A stretch of DNA of 64,000 nucleotides from Fidelibacterota bacterium (GTDB lineage Bacteria; Fidelibacterota; Marinisomatia; Marinisomatales; TCS55), in the NCBI GenBank assembly GCA_014239435.1, contig JAAZYX010000020.1, positions 124,001 to 188,000 of the forward strand. The letters are read 5' to 3'. Position numbers and translations under genes: made by a program. This document shows, one piece after another, positions 52,479-60,053 of this stretch. How positions within the stretch are numbered: the stretch's first letter is position 1; the number at the start of each line of letters is the position of its first letter. The notes beneath the pieces were generated by a model, which saw nothing but the letters and a program-made list of their open reading frames with translations, did not search any database and was not told where the DNA came from.

Positions 52479-53918
52479 TTATCTGATGTTTAGGTTAAAT
52501 GCGCTGTTGAATTCGGAACTCTGGAGCATGTTTTTAAACTCACCTGCACCTAGAATATTTTTGAATTCTGCGTTTCCGAGCATTGAATTGAACTCAGAAG
52601 AACCAAGCATGGAAGCGAACTCCGCGTTGCCAAGCATGGAAGCGAACTCTGCGTTGCCAAGCATGGATGCGAATTCAGCATTGCCTAACATGGATGCAAA
52701 TGCTGCGGTTCCTGCCATTGCCTGAAAAGCGCCGCCGCTTAGTACAGATCCAAATTTCTTTTTGAATTTTGGAATTTTCTTCGACATTTTATCGTTCCCA
52801 AGCGCCTTGGAAAGCCCCTGTTTTTTGAGGGATGCGGCAAATTCCGCGTTTCCAAGAAGCGACTGAAATTCGGAAGACGCAAGCATCGAACTAAATTCCG
52901 CGTTACCTGCTAATGCCTGAAATTCAGCAGAACCAAGCATGGCGCCAAATTTCTTCTTTGGGAATTTCTTCTTCGCTTCATCGCTCTTCATTGCTTTCGA
53001 AAGTCCGTTTTTCTTAAGAGATGCCGCAAATTCTGCATTGCCAAGCATGGATGCAAATTCTGAGGATCCAAGCATGGCATTAAACTGCGCATTGCCTAAA
53101 ACATTCGCGAATTCCGCGCCGCTGGAAAGTGCTCTAAACTCTGCAGATCCCATCAGTGCGCCGTATTTTTTCTTCGGAAATGCTTTCTTTGCATGGTCGC
53201 TCTTCATTGCTTTCGAAAGACCGTTTGTCTTAAGTGATGCAGCAAATTCAGCATTACCCAAAAGATTGGCAAATTCAGGGGACCCAAGAATTGCATTAAA
53301 CTCGGGGCTTCCTGCCATTGCCTGAAATTCAGCAGAACCAAGCATGGCGCCAAATTTCTTCTTTGGGAATTTCTTCTTCGCTTCATCGCTCTTCATTGCT
53401 TTCGAAAGACCGTTTTTCTTAAGAGATGCCGCAAATTCTGCATTGCCGAGTAGTGCTTTAAATTCAGCAGAGCCAAGCATGGCACCAAATTTTCCTTTGG
53501 AAAACTTTTTCCCTTTTTCGCCTTTCATTTCTCCGCCTTCTGCCATTTTACTGAGCTTGCCCGATTTTAGGGCTGCAGCGAATTCAGCGTTGCCGAGTAA
53601 AGCTTGAAACTCTCCGCTGGAGAGCATATTCATAAACTCTGCATTTTGGGTCATGTTCTGGAATTCTTTGCTGGTGACCAGCTTTTCAAATCCCTTGTCC
53701 TGCATAAGCCGGCTTATACCGGCCCCTTCGCCAAGGCGAGTGTCGCCTTCTTCAAACTGTCCTTTTTCCGCAGCACGGCGTTTTCCAATAGTACCGGAAA
53801 GACCGTCGTCGCCTGGAGGATAGTTCATAACTACCAACGCTATCACCACGGCAACTACGCCGATGCCGATAAGCAACTTGGTATTTTTATTACCACTATC
53901 GTCTAATTTACTTGCCAT
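52479..53918 (-). CDS. membrane-anchored nonapeptide-repeat protein, long paralogue
   Basis: The 479-residue protein has the same head as its short paralogue (membrane helix about 14-32, then SGTIGKR, an acidic segment and SRLMQDKGFEKLVTSKEF). Phe or Tyr then recurs every nine residues almost without exception, from 77 to 470. The repeat, LGNAEFASM in its commonest form, is interrupted five times by a lysine-rich linker (SLKKNGLSKAMKSDEAKKKF-type). Three of these linkers span exactly 27 residues and so keep the nine-residue phase. The end FNSAFNLNIR matches the paralogue. A strong AGGAGG site precedes the ATG. I know no family or function for it. Confidence 0.85.
   Translation of the reverse strand: MASKLDDSGNKNTKLLIGIGVVAVVIALVVMNYPPGDDGLSGTIGKRRAAEKGQFEEGDTRLGEGAGISRLMQDKGFEKLVTSKEFQNMTQNAEFMNMLSSGEFQALLGNAEFAAALKSGKLSKMAEGGEMKGEKGKKFSKGKFGAMLGSAEFKALLGNAEFAASLKKNGLSKAMKSDEAKKKFPKKKFGAMLGSAEFQAMAGSPEFNAILGSPEFANLLGNAEFAASLKTNGLSKAMKSDHAKKAFPKKKYGALMGSAEFRALSSGAEFANVLGNAQFNAMLGSSEFASMLGNAEFAASLKKNGLSKAMKSDEAKKKFPKKKFGAMLGSAEFQALAGNAEFSSMLASSEFQSLLGNAEFAASLKKQGLSKALGNDKMSKKIPKFKKKFGSVLSGGAFQAMAGTAAFASMLGNAEFASMLGNAEFASMLGNAEFASMLGSSEFNSMLGNAEFKNILGAGEFKNMLQSSEFNSAFNLNIR
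52604..52690 (-). repeat. tandem 27-bp repeats encoding nine-residue units
   Basis: Near-identical 27-bp units begin at 52604, 52631, 52658 and, more diverged, 52685. Each encodes one LGNAEFASM-type nonapeptide of the long paralogue. The first two full units differ at a single base. Confidence 0.9.
52915..53042 (-). repeat. 128-bp direct repeat, copy A
   Basis: This 128-bp stretch in the long nonapeptide gene matches 53320-53447 at 127 positions, with the one difference at 53004. It encodes one lysine-rich linker and the flanking repeat units. The offset of 405 bp is an exact multiple of 27. Confidence 0.9.
53320..53447 (-). repeat. 128-bp direct repeat, copy B
   Basis: This is the second copy of the 52915-53042 repeat. 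A more diverged relative of the linker part lies around 53157-53235. Near-identity at DNA level points to recent duplication or gene conversion within the gene. Confidence 0.9.
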
Positions 53919-53963
53919 TATAGACCTCCTGTCTATTTGTCTGTTTTGCCCATAGTAAAACCG

Positions 53964-53992
53964 AGTTTATCATGGTTTCACTTTTTGTACAA
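53964..53992 (-). promoter_or_regulatory. sigma70-like promoter of the nonapeptide-repeat genes
   Basis: On the minus strand TTGTAC (53992-53987) is followed by 17 bases and TAAACT (53969-53964). The start would lie about 40 bases upstream of the long paralogue, whose ribosome-binding site AGGAGG is a consensus match. Confidence 0.5.
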
Positions 53993-54133
53993 GAAAATAA
54001 GGGATTCATTTAATACGAGTATGTGATATGGGGCACATATACGCCTTTTTCCCTTACCGGGGGAATTCTCTCATATAATTCCTATATTTTATCCTGTTTT
54101 ACCTAATCTAAACAATCAATAAATTACGGGGCA

Positions 54134-54550
54134 ATGAGCGCGCATCAGTCTATCCAAATCCCTAATGACAGAGACCAAATTGACAGCGTCCGAAAATTCT
54201 TCGATCAGTTTGGGGAGGAAAACCAACTTTCCGAAAAAGTAGTACATGATATCCAAATGGCTCTTGACGAGCTTTTGACCAATATTGTGAATTATGGGTA
54301 TGAAGATGACGGTGAGCACATTATTGACGTTCGCTTCGAAGTAGGCGGAAAAAACCTAAAAGTGGAGATTGTGGATGACGCTAAACCGTATAATATGCTG
54401 GAGCGTGAAGATCCCGATACAACTCTTTCTGTAGAGGATAAACCGATTGGGGGCCTTGGGGTATACCTCGTAAAGCAACTCATGTCTCATACGGAATATT
54501 TTACAAAAGGGAATAAAAACCATTTTATTATGATAAAAGGACTAGAATAA
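54134..54550 (+). CDS. RsbW/SpoIIAB-like serine kinase (HATPase_c)
   Basis: The 138-residue GHKL ATP-binding protein has an N box with Glu46 and Asn50 (ALDELLTNIVNYGY), a DDAKPYNML segment at the G1 position and the G2-like GGLGVYLVKQLM. Such proteins are anti-sigma factors or switch kinases that phosphorylate a STAS partner. The partner gene lies 12 bases downstream, followed by a PP2C phosphatase, a complete partner-switching set. No sigma factor is in the window, so the controlled target is unknown. About 215 bases of divergent spacer precede it. Confidence 0.88.
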   Translation: MSAHQSIQIPNDRDQIDSVRKFFDQFGEENQLSEKVVHDIQMALDELLTNIVNYGYEDDGEHIIDVRFEVGGKNLKVEIVDDAKPYNMLEREDPDTTLSVEDKPIGGLGVYLVKQLMSHTEYFTKGNKNHFIMIKGLE

Positions 54551-54562
54551 GGAAACCATTTC

Positions 54563-54895
54563 ATGGAAATACGAGACAAAAAAGAGGGCGAAGTCGCCAT
54601 CATTGAACCGGTAGGAAGAATTGATACCAATACATCCGGTGAGTTTGAAGATAAAATTGTGGAAGTAATGGATCGGGGAGAAACCAGGTTTGTCGTTGAT
54701 TTAAAAGAAATCGACTATATTTCCAGTGCCGGGCTCAGGGTATTCCTGATGGCGGCTAAGAAGCTTAAATCTTCGGGCGGATCGTTTGTCCTATGTTCGA
54801 TGAGTGATCATATTAAGGAAGTATTCGACATTTCCGGGTTTACCCCTATTTTTACGATTACACCGGACCAAGCTTCCGGTGCGGAAGCTGCTTAG
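54563..54895 (+). CDS. STAS-domain anti-sigma factor antagonist (RsbV/SpoIIAA-like)
   Basis: The 110-residue protein is a single STAS domain. VVDLKEIDYISSAGLRVFLM contains the phosphorylation loop with Ser54 and Ser55, one of which should be the switch serine. When unphosphorylated it would bind the RsbW-like kinase encoded 12 bases upstream and release that kinase's target. The phosphatase gene 13 bases downstream would reactivate it. Confidence 0.9.
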   Translation: MEIRDKKEGEVAIIEPVGRIDTNTSGEFEDKIVEVMDRGETRFVVDLKEIDYISSAGLRVFLMAAKKLKSSGGSFVLCSMSDHIKEVFDISGFTPIFTITPDQASGAEAA

Positions 54896-54908
54896 GAAAT
54901 ATTCGAAC

Positions 54909-56174
54909 ATGAGTGAAAACCGCCAAGTCAGAAATCTAAATGCGCTCCTAGACGTCGCCAAAGCGCTTGGCGGTGAAATGCAGCTCGATAACCTCCTCCC
55001 TATTATCCTGCAAAAAACAACCGAAGTCATGGATGCAGACAGAAGCAGCCTTTTTATTTATGATGATACAACCAATGAGTTGTGGAGTAAAGTTGCCGAA
55101 GGAATGGGGGAAAAGGAAATTCGATTCCCGGTCGGAATCGGAATCGCAGGCGATGTGGCTAAAACACTGAAAACGGCGAATATTCCCGATGCATACGAAG
55201 ACGATCGCTTCAATCCCGCATTTGATAAAAAATCCAACTATCGTACCAAATCCGTGTTATGTATGCCGATGATTAATAACGATGGTTCGCTGGTTGGCGT
55301 TGTGCAGGTACTCAATAAAATGGACGGTGGCGCGTTTGACGATCAAGATGAAAACTTGCTTGAAGCATTATCCGTTCAAGCAGCGGTGGCCATCCAAAGA
55401 GCACAGCTTTTGGAAGCATTCGTTGAAAAACAGCGGATCCAGGAGTCCTTAAAGCTTGCGGCGGATATCCAAATGGGGATGCTTCCCAAAAATTTCCCTG
55501 CTTTCCCGGAAAGAGATGATTTTGATTTGTTTGCAAGTATCATTCCAGCAAAAGAAGTCGGAGGCGATTTCTACGACTTTTTCCTTATAGATGAAGATCA
55601 TCTGTGTTTTGTGATTGGCGATGTCTCTGGAAAAGGGGTACCCGCAGCGCTGTTTATGGCGGTAACCAAAACGCATGTGGCTGCAAGCACAATCCCCGGA
55701 GTGGAGCCGTCCGATATTTTATTCCGTGCAAATAATGAATTGAGTAAGGATAATGATCAGGGCATGTTTTGCACCATATTCTATGGAATCTTGAACACCA
55801 AAACAGGCGAGGTTCATTATTCGAATGGAGGGCACAATCCTCCCTACATCGTCCGCGAAGACGGTACCAATGAACAAGTGGAGGGCACCATGGGCATTGC
55901 GCTCGGGGTGATGGATGAAATGGATTTCGGCGTCAACGCTATTACTCTGAAAAAGGGGGATTCCATGTATTTATATACAGATGGAGTAAACGAGGCGATG
56001 GATATTGGCGGGAATGAATACTCCTACGAAAGACTAGAAGAATTCCTAACATCAACCGCCGGACAAAAAACAACGGATATTGTTGCGGGAAGCTTGTCAG
56101 ATATTGAGGTATTTGTCGGAAACGCGGAGCAGTCCGACGATATTACCGTCCTGATGGTGAAATATACGGGCTGA
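54909..56174 (+). CDS. GAF-PP2C (SpoIIE/RsbU-type) phosphatase
   Basis: The 421-residue protein has an N-terminal GAF domain (about 15-165; DADRSSLFIYDD, LVGVVQVLNKMDGGAFDDQD) and a C-terminal SpoIIE-type PP2C domain (about 200-420). The metal-binding stretches are PAKEVGGDFYDFF, VIGDVSGKGVPAALFMA and SDDITVLMV. It should dephosphorylate the STAS protein when its GAF domain senses a signal. I chose the ATG at 54909, because the 35-residue upstream extension lies inside the STAS gene. Its terminator overlaps the end of the convergent transglycosylase gene. Confidence 0.9.
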   Translation: MSENRQVRNLNALLDVAKALGGEMQLDNLLPIILQKTTEVMDADRSSLFIYDDTTNELWSKVAEGMGEKEIRFPVGIGIAGDVAKTLKTANIPDAYEDDRFNPAFDKKSNYRTKSVLCMPMINNDGSLVGVVQVLNKMDGGAFDDQDENLLEALSVQAAVAIQRAQLLEAFVEKQRIQESLKLAADIQMGMLPKNFPAFPERDDFDLFASIIPAKEVGGDFYDFFLIDEDHLCFVIGDVSGKGVPAALFMAVTKTHVAASTIPGVEPSDILFRANNELSKDNDQGMFCTIFYGILNTKTGEVHYSNGGHNPPYIVREDGTNEQVEGTMGIALGVMDEMDFGVNAITLKKGDSMYLYTDGVNEAMDIGGNEYSYERLEEFLTSTAGQKTTDIVAGSLSDIEVFVGNAEQSDDITVLMVKYTG

Positions 56175-56996
56175 TTAGTCCCCGGGGTTCGCCGGGGGTT
56201 TTTCAATGTTTTCCTTCAGTTCCGTTCTCAGGTCCAATACCGCCCTTACGTAATTCTCTGAATGGTTGTAGGCCCAAACCGACTTCCAAATCGGTTTACC
56301 CTTCGAAAAGTCGGTGCCGGCATATCCATTCTTTTTTAGATAATTCGCAATGCTTCCGAGAACGTCCGGCCATTCCAAATGATGCCGAACGCCATCACCG
56401 TCAAAGTCCACAGAGAACCGATTAAAACTTGAGGGAATAAATTGCCCGAATCCGAACGCGCCTGCATAGGATCCTGAAATATCCTGCGGCCCCATTCCGT
56501 TTTCGTAACAGTGTTTCAGAAAATCCGACAATTCATTTGCCGCCCATTTTTCTTTTCTGGGCAAGGTGTGGATTATGGAATAAAGCGCATTAAATACCGA
56601 ATACTGCGCATGATGAACTCCATAATTGCTTTCCACTCCGGCAATACTCAAAATAAGAAACGGATCCACATAAAAGCTGTCTGAAACAGCATGAATAATA
56701 CGTTTATTTTCGGTATAAAATATGGTTCCCTTTTGGATTCTCGACTCTGTAACAAACAGCTTCTTGTATGCCGGGTAGTCTTTTTTCTCCCATGGATTAT
56801 TAAATTTATCAGCTATATCGTTGTGGATTTTTATGCGAGGATTTGTAAATGCGCTGTCTAAAAAAGACCTCGGAACCGAGGAGTTGGTGAAGGATTCGAT
56901 TATAAGGTTAAATGCTTTATCTTCGTTAATGTGATGCGAAAAGCCGGGCCCAAAAAAAATGGCGGCAGTAAAGATGTATAAAATTCTGTAATTCAT
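56175..56996 (-). CDS. lytic murein transglycosylase, MltB-like
   Basis: The 273-residue protein has a signal peptide (about 1-20) and a lysozyme-like domain with catalytic Glu122 in SIAGVESNYG. GAFGFGQFIPSSF and SVDFDGDGVRHH follow, typical of the MltB group (SLT_2). It cleaves peptidoglycan between MurNAc and GlcNAc, forming anhydro-MurNAc ends. There is no clear lipobox, so it may be soluble in the periplasm. Its last eight or so codons are formed by the plus-strand terminator hairpin of the phosphatase gene. Confidence 0.88.
   Translation of the reverse strand: MNYRILYIFTAAIFFGPGFSHHINEDKAFNLIIESFTNSSVPRSFLDSAFTNPRIKIHNDIADKFNNPWEKKDYPAYKKLFVTESRIQKGTIFYTENKRIIHAVSDSFYVDPFLILSIAGVESNYGVHHAQYSVFNALYSIIHTLPRKEKWAANELSDFLKHCYENGMGPQDISGSYAGAFGFGQFIPSSFNRFSVDFDGDGVRHHLEWPDVLGSIANYLKKNGYAGTDFSKGKPIWKSVWAYNHSENYVRAVLDLRTELKENIEKPPANPGD
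56180..56203 (+). terminator. intrinsic terminator of the partner-switching genes, inside a coding tail
   Basis: CCCCGG and CCGGGG surround a six-base loop and are followed by GGTTTTT on the plus strand. The hairpin lies within the minus-strand transglycosylase gene and encodes its final PPANPGD. Confidence 0.75.
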
Positions 56997-57057
56997 GCGA
57001 TTGTTAAGATATGTAATTTACACGCTTCCAATTGTTCCGCATTCACCAATTTCCACT

Positions 57058-57909
57058 ATGAGCACTAAACTGATACTATTGCTTTTCGTTGCACTTTTGG
57101 CAACAAGTTCGTCCTCTATTTTAGCCCGTATGCTTCCCGATATGCATCCTGTTGCCATTGCTTTTTGGCGCGTTTTTATTGCGGGAACCATCTTATGGAT
57201 TTACAGCGTGTTTGTTCCTCAGGGGTCTATAAAAAGTAGCCGCAGGGGTACCATTGTTTTTGCAGGGATTCTTTTGGGGTTTCATTTCGCATGTTTTTTC
57301 CAGGCAGTTAAACTAACAACCGTTGCAAACGCAACCCTGTTTTCAACAATTCCTCCGCTGTTTACCGCTTTGGTTGAACGGTTTTTTCTGAAACGCGGGT
57401 GGAATACCAAAATCATTTTAGGGCTCGTTTTAGCGTTTGCCGGCCTTGCCGCTGTTTTCTCAAATCAGCTTAGCTTGGATGCCAGCCATAAAACAGGCAT
57501 TGGTTTTGCGGTATTGGGGTCCGTATTTATTTCCGCGGTGTGGCTCATGTCAGAACGCATCCGGCAGAATACAGAGTCAGTTGTGTATATCAGAACTCTA
57601 TTTTTATCGGCCTCTCTTCCGCTGGCGGTACTTTCATTTTTTGTAGGCGAAAAGATATTAAACATTGGTTACGCTGATATTGCTTGGCTTACGGCTCTGG
57701 CAATTCTTCCAACCGTCTTTGGGCACGGTTTGTACAATCATGTGTTAAAATTTATCAGGCCTACGGTTGTTGCATCGTTTCCGCTTGGAGAGCCGGTTAT
57801 TGCGGCCGTTCTGGCGTATTTTATTTTTGGAGAGCCCATTGGATTATTGTGGGCGGCGGGTGGAATTATCACGCTTTCCGGCTTGGCTGTGATAACCTTA
57901 AATCAGTAA
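57058..57909 (+). CDS. EamA-family (DMT) transporter
   Basis: The 283-residue protein has ten membrane helices in two EamA repeats. RMLPDMHPVAIAFWRVFIAG and TTVANATLFSTIPPLFTALV mark the first, and HVLKFIRPTVVASFPLGEPV with FGEPIGLLWAAGGIITLSGL marks the second. I chose the ATG at 57058, where the first helix begins. An ATG at 56995 would add 21 unhelpful residues and overlap the divergent start codon. The substrate is unknown; amino acid or metabolite export is common. Its end overlaps the convergent acyltransferase gene by seven bases. Confidence 0.88.
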   Translation: MSTKLILLLFVALLATSSSSILARMLPDMHPVAIAFWRVFIAGTILWIYSVFVPQGSIKSSRRGTIVFAGILLGFHFACFFQAVKLTTVANATLFSTIPPLFTALVERFFLKRGWNTKIILGLVLAFAGLAAVFSNQLSLDASHKTGIGFAVLGSVFISAVWLMSERIRQNTESVVYIRTLFLSASLPLAVLSFFVGEKILNIGYADIAWLTALAILPTVFGHGLYNHVLKFIRPTVVASFPLGEPVIAAVLAYFIFGEPIGLLWAAGGIITLSGLAVITLNQ

Positions 57910-58619
57910 CCGTTCTGCTTTTTATACTGTAAGACTTCCTTCCTTCCGCGAAATGATCCGTGATATTTTTCCGGCATCAGCGCTGCAATCCGGCACATGA
58001 TTTCATCCCCGAATTTTTCCAGCGCATCCTCTTTAGAGTCGCCGTATTCTTTCAAATTAACCGGACCGAACTTTTTTCCGATATTTATCTTAACTGTTGG
58101 GCGTACGCCCCGGAAAATGCTTTCCCAGGCTTTGTGCGTCCCTTCCAAGCCAATCGGTACAACAGGCACTTTTGTTATGGCTGACAGGTAGGCTGCGCCT
58201 TTTTTTGCCGGACGAAGCTTTGTTGCATGAGATGTCGCTTCGGGGAAAATAACCAGAATTTCGCCTTCTTTTATGGCAGCAATCGCCTTTTTAATAACAG
58301 AGGGCGCAAGCTGCTCGCGATTCAATGGAATTAGTCCGTAAATCCACGGAGCCCAAAAATAAAACCAGTCCACGTGCTGATCGCTTGCCATTAAAAAAAC
58401 CCCCGGGCGCAGCATACCAAATACAACGAAAGCTCCATCGATGAGACTGAAGTGGTTCACCACAATAATAAAAGGACCTTTTTTCGGAAGATGGTGGCGC
58501 CCCCGTACTTTTGTTTTCGTCAGCGTAGAAAACAGTAGCATTGCAAGGTAGCCTAACAATTTTCTCACCACCTTTGGGCGGGGCGTAAGGTTCTTTAATA
58601 TATCGGGGCCAACTTTCAT
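57903..58619 (-). CDS. PlsC-like 1-acylglycerol-3-phosphate acyltransferase
   Basis: The 238-residue membrane-associated acyltransferase has the HX4D catalytic motif with His56 and Asp61 (VVNHFSLIDGAF), the glycerol-phosphate site variant FPEATSH (usually FPEGTR), and VVPIGLEGT. It would acylate lysophosphatidate to phosphatidate or a related lysolipid. The altered FPEATSH leaves the exact acceptor open. It is convergent with the transporter gene and about 110 bases from the divergent PAS-UbiA gene. Confidence 0.85.
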   Translation of the reverse strand: MKVGPDILKNLTPRPKVVRKLLGYLAMLLFSTLTKTKVRGRHHLPKKGPFIIVVNHFSLIDGAFVVFGMLRPGVFLMASDQHVDWFYFWAPWIYGLIPLNREQLAPSVIKKAIAAIKEGEILVIFPEATSHATKLRPAKKGAAYLSAITKVPVVPIGLEGTHKAWESIFRGVRPTVKINIGKKFGPVNLKEYGDSKEDALEKFGDEIMCRIAALMPEKYHGSFRGRKEVLQYKKQNGY

Positions 58620-58727
58620 TTATTCATTTCGTTTGAATCCCAATTTAAGGCGGTTAATCCTTTGTGAAATCATGAAAAAGCAATACCTTTTGGGTTCAAT
58701 TCCAATCAACAATTATCGGGAGTTTTT

Positions 58728-59996
58728 ATGCCGGAAGAAATGAAAAGTGTCATTACCTGCGATCTGGACGGAAAAGTTGAAACCTTTAGTGAGGGAGCTG
58801 AAGCGCTGTTCGGGTTTACCGCAAATGAAATTATTGGGAAAGCGCGTGTAGGCGATTTTAGCGATGGACAGGTGGTGTTGGGGCATGTTGTCGGCTGGCT
58901 CAAAGAAGCCGTGGAAAAAGGTGAATGGGAGGGTAACACTGTTTTTTTGCACAAAGATAAAAGTGAAATCCCCTGCCATATCAAGATAACTCCCACAAAA
59001 GGTCCGGAGGGTGAGCACATCGGCTATTGCGGAGTAACGTCGCGCCTTCAGGATAAAACAGCCGAGGAGGTTCGTCCAAAAATTAACCTGATGACAAAAA
59101 TCTTTACTTGGCTGGTAATTATGCGCCTGCCGTTTCTGACCGCTACATTGGTGCCTCTTTTGGTCGGTGGGGCCGTTGTAAACTATCTTGGAATGGATGT
59201 GAGTTGGGGATGGCTCGGGCTTACTATTCTTGGAGGGTTTTTCCTTCATATCGGCACTAATACCGCAAACGATTATTTTGATCACACCAGCGGTACAGAT
59301 GAGGCAAACTACAATTATATGGTCCCCTTTTCCGGAGGCAGCCGCAGTATTCAAATGGGGCTTATTTCCGCAAAAGGAATGTTAACTGTGTCGGTGGTTT
59401 CATTCGCCATGGCTGCGGCTATTGGTGTGCCGCTGATTCAAAAAGCAGGCATAAATGTACTCTGGCTCGGGCTCGCCGGATTTCTTTCAGGATTCTTTTA
59501 TACGGCACCGCCGTTTAGGTTTGCATCGCGCAAAGGGTTGGGCGAACTTCTGATCGGACTCAATTTTGGACCTATGATGGTGGCCGGATCCGCGCTCGTG
59601 CAAACGGGTAATATTCTCCCGGAAGCGTTGTTGGCCGGGATCCCGGTCGGACTTTTGGTTGCTGCGATTGTTTACATCAACGAATTCCCCGATCATGACG
59701 GAGATAAGGCTACCGGTAAAAATACACTGATTGTGGTGTTCGGTCCGGAAAAAGCAAGATTCGGGTATGTTTTGTTAGTTGGGAGCGCTTTTGCCAGTAT
59801 TGTTGTCATGGCGCTGAGTGGTACATTTCCATTGCTGTCGCTGATTGCCCTTCCAACCATGTGGTTTGGGTTTAAAGCCATGACTACGTTATATCAGTAT
59901 TACAACGACAGATTGCTGATGCCGGCGAATGCAGGAACGATTAATATGCACTTTCTTGCAGGTATTCTCTTTTGTATCGGAATCTGGCTCGGCTAA
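58728..59996 (+). CDS. PAS-UbiA fusion: prenyltransferase (MenA-like) with N-terminal sensor domain
   Basis: The 422-residue protein joins a PAS domain (about 1-115; TFSEGAEALFGFTANEIIGK, with GYCGVTSRLQDK at its end) to a UbiA-superfamily prenyltransferase (about 122-420) with about nine helices. The two aspartate motifs are present: NDYFDHTSGTD at 181-191 and the PDHDGDKATGK stretch (Asp322, Asp326). These bind the prenyl diphosphate through magnesium. The relation to MenA/quinone synthesis is by resemblance only. The PAS part has no attached kinase. One uninterrupted frame spans both parts, so it is not an annotation artefact of two overlapping ORFs. Confidence 0.85.
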   Translation: MPEEMKSVITCDLDGKVETFSEGAEALFGFTANEIIGKARVGDFSDGQVVLGHVVGWLKEAVEKGEWEGNTVFLHKDKSEIPCHIKITPTKGPEGEHIGYCGVTSRLQDKTAEEVRPKINLMTKIFTWLVIMRLPFLTATLVPLLVGGAVVNYLGMDVSWGWLGLTILGGFFLHIGTNTANDYFDHTSGTDEANYNYMVPFSGGSRSIQMGLISAKGMLTVSVVSFAMAAAIGVPLIQKAGINVLWLGLAGFLSGFFYTAPPFRFASRKGLGELLIGLNFGPMMVAGSALVQTGNILPEALLAGIPVGLLVAAIVYINEFPDHDGDKATGKNTLIVVFGPEKARFGYVLLVGSAFASIVVMALSGTFPLLSLIALPTMWFGFKAMTTLYQYYNDRLLMPANAGTINMHFLAGILFCIGIWLG

Positions 59997-60020
59997 GATT
60001 TAACAAAAAACCAGCACATA

Positions 60021-60050
60021 AAAAAGCCTCGTGAAAGCGGGGCTTTTTTT
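60021..60050. terminator. bidirectional intrinsic terminator between the PAS-UbiA gene and ssb
   Basis: AAAAAGCCTCG and CGGGGCTTTTT (one G-U wobble) surround a six-base loop, with T-runs on both strands. It separates two convergent genes. Confidence 0.85.
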
Positions 60051-60053
60051 ATG

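Noticed and set aside
52604-52690. CRISPR-like short repeats
   Set aside because: The 27-bp units are contiguous with no spacers and lie in frame within a coding gene.
52426-53607. Plus-strand open frames rich in NSALPSMDA-like repeats (52426-52725, 52939-53325, 53344-53607)
   Set aside because: They are antisense shadows of the nonapeptide-repeat gene; the minus strand has the signal anchor, ribosome-binding site and promoter.
51542-53918. RTX (calcium-binding nonapeptide) toxin repeats
   Set aside because: The period is nine, but the GGxGxDxUx pattern is absent, the proteins are lysine-rich, and an N-terminal anchor replaces the C-terminal type I secretion signal.
54074-54079. TATAAT upstream of the RsbW-like gene as a promoter
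   Set aside because: No acceptable -35 element lies 16-18 bases upstream, so the promoter call is not supported.
56994-56997. Divergent overlapping start codons (CATG) of the transglycosylase and EamA genes
   Set aside because: The ATG at 57058 fits the start of the first EamA helix better, so the overlap is probably an annotation effect.
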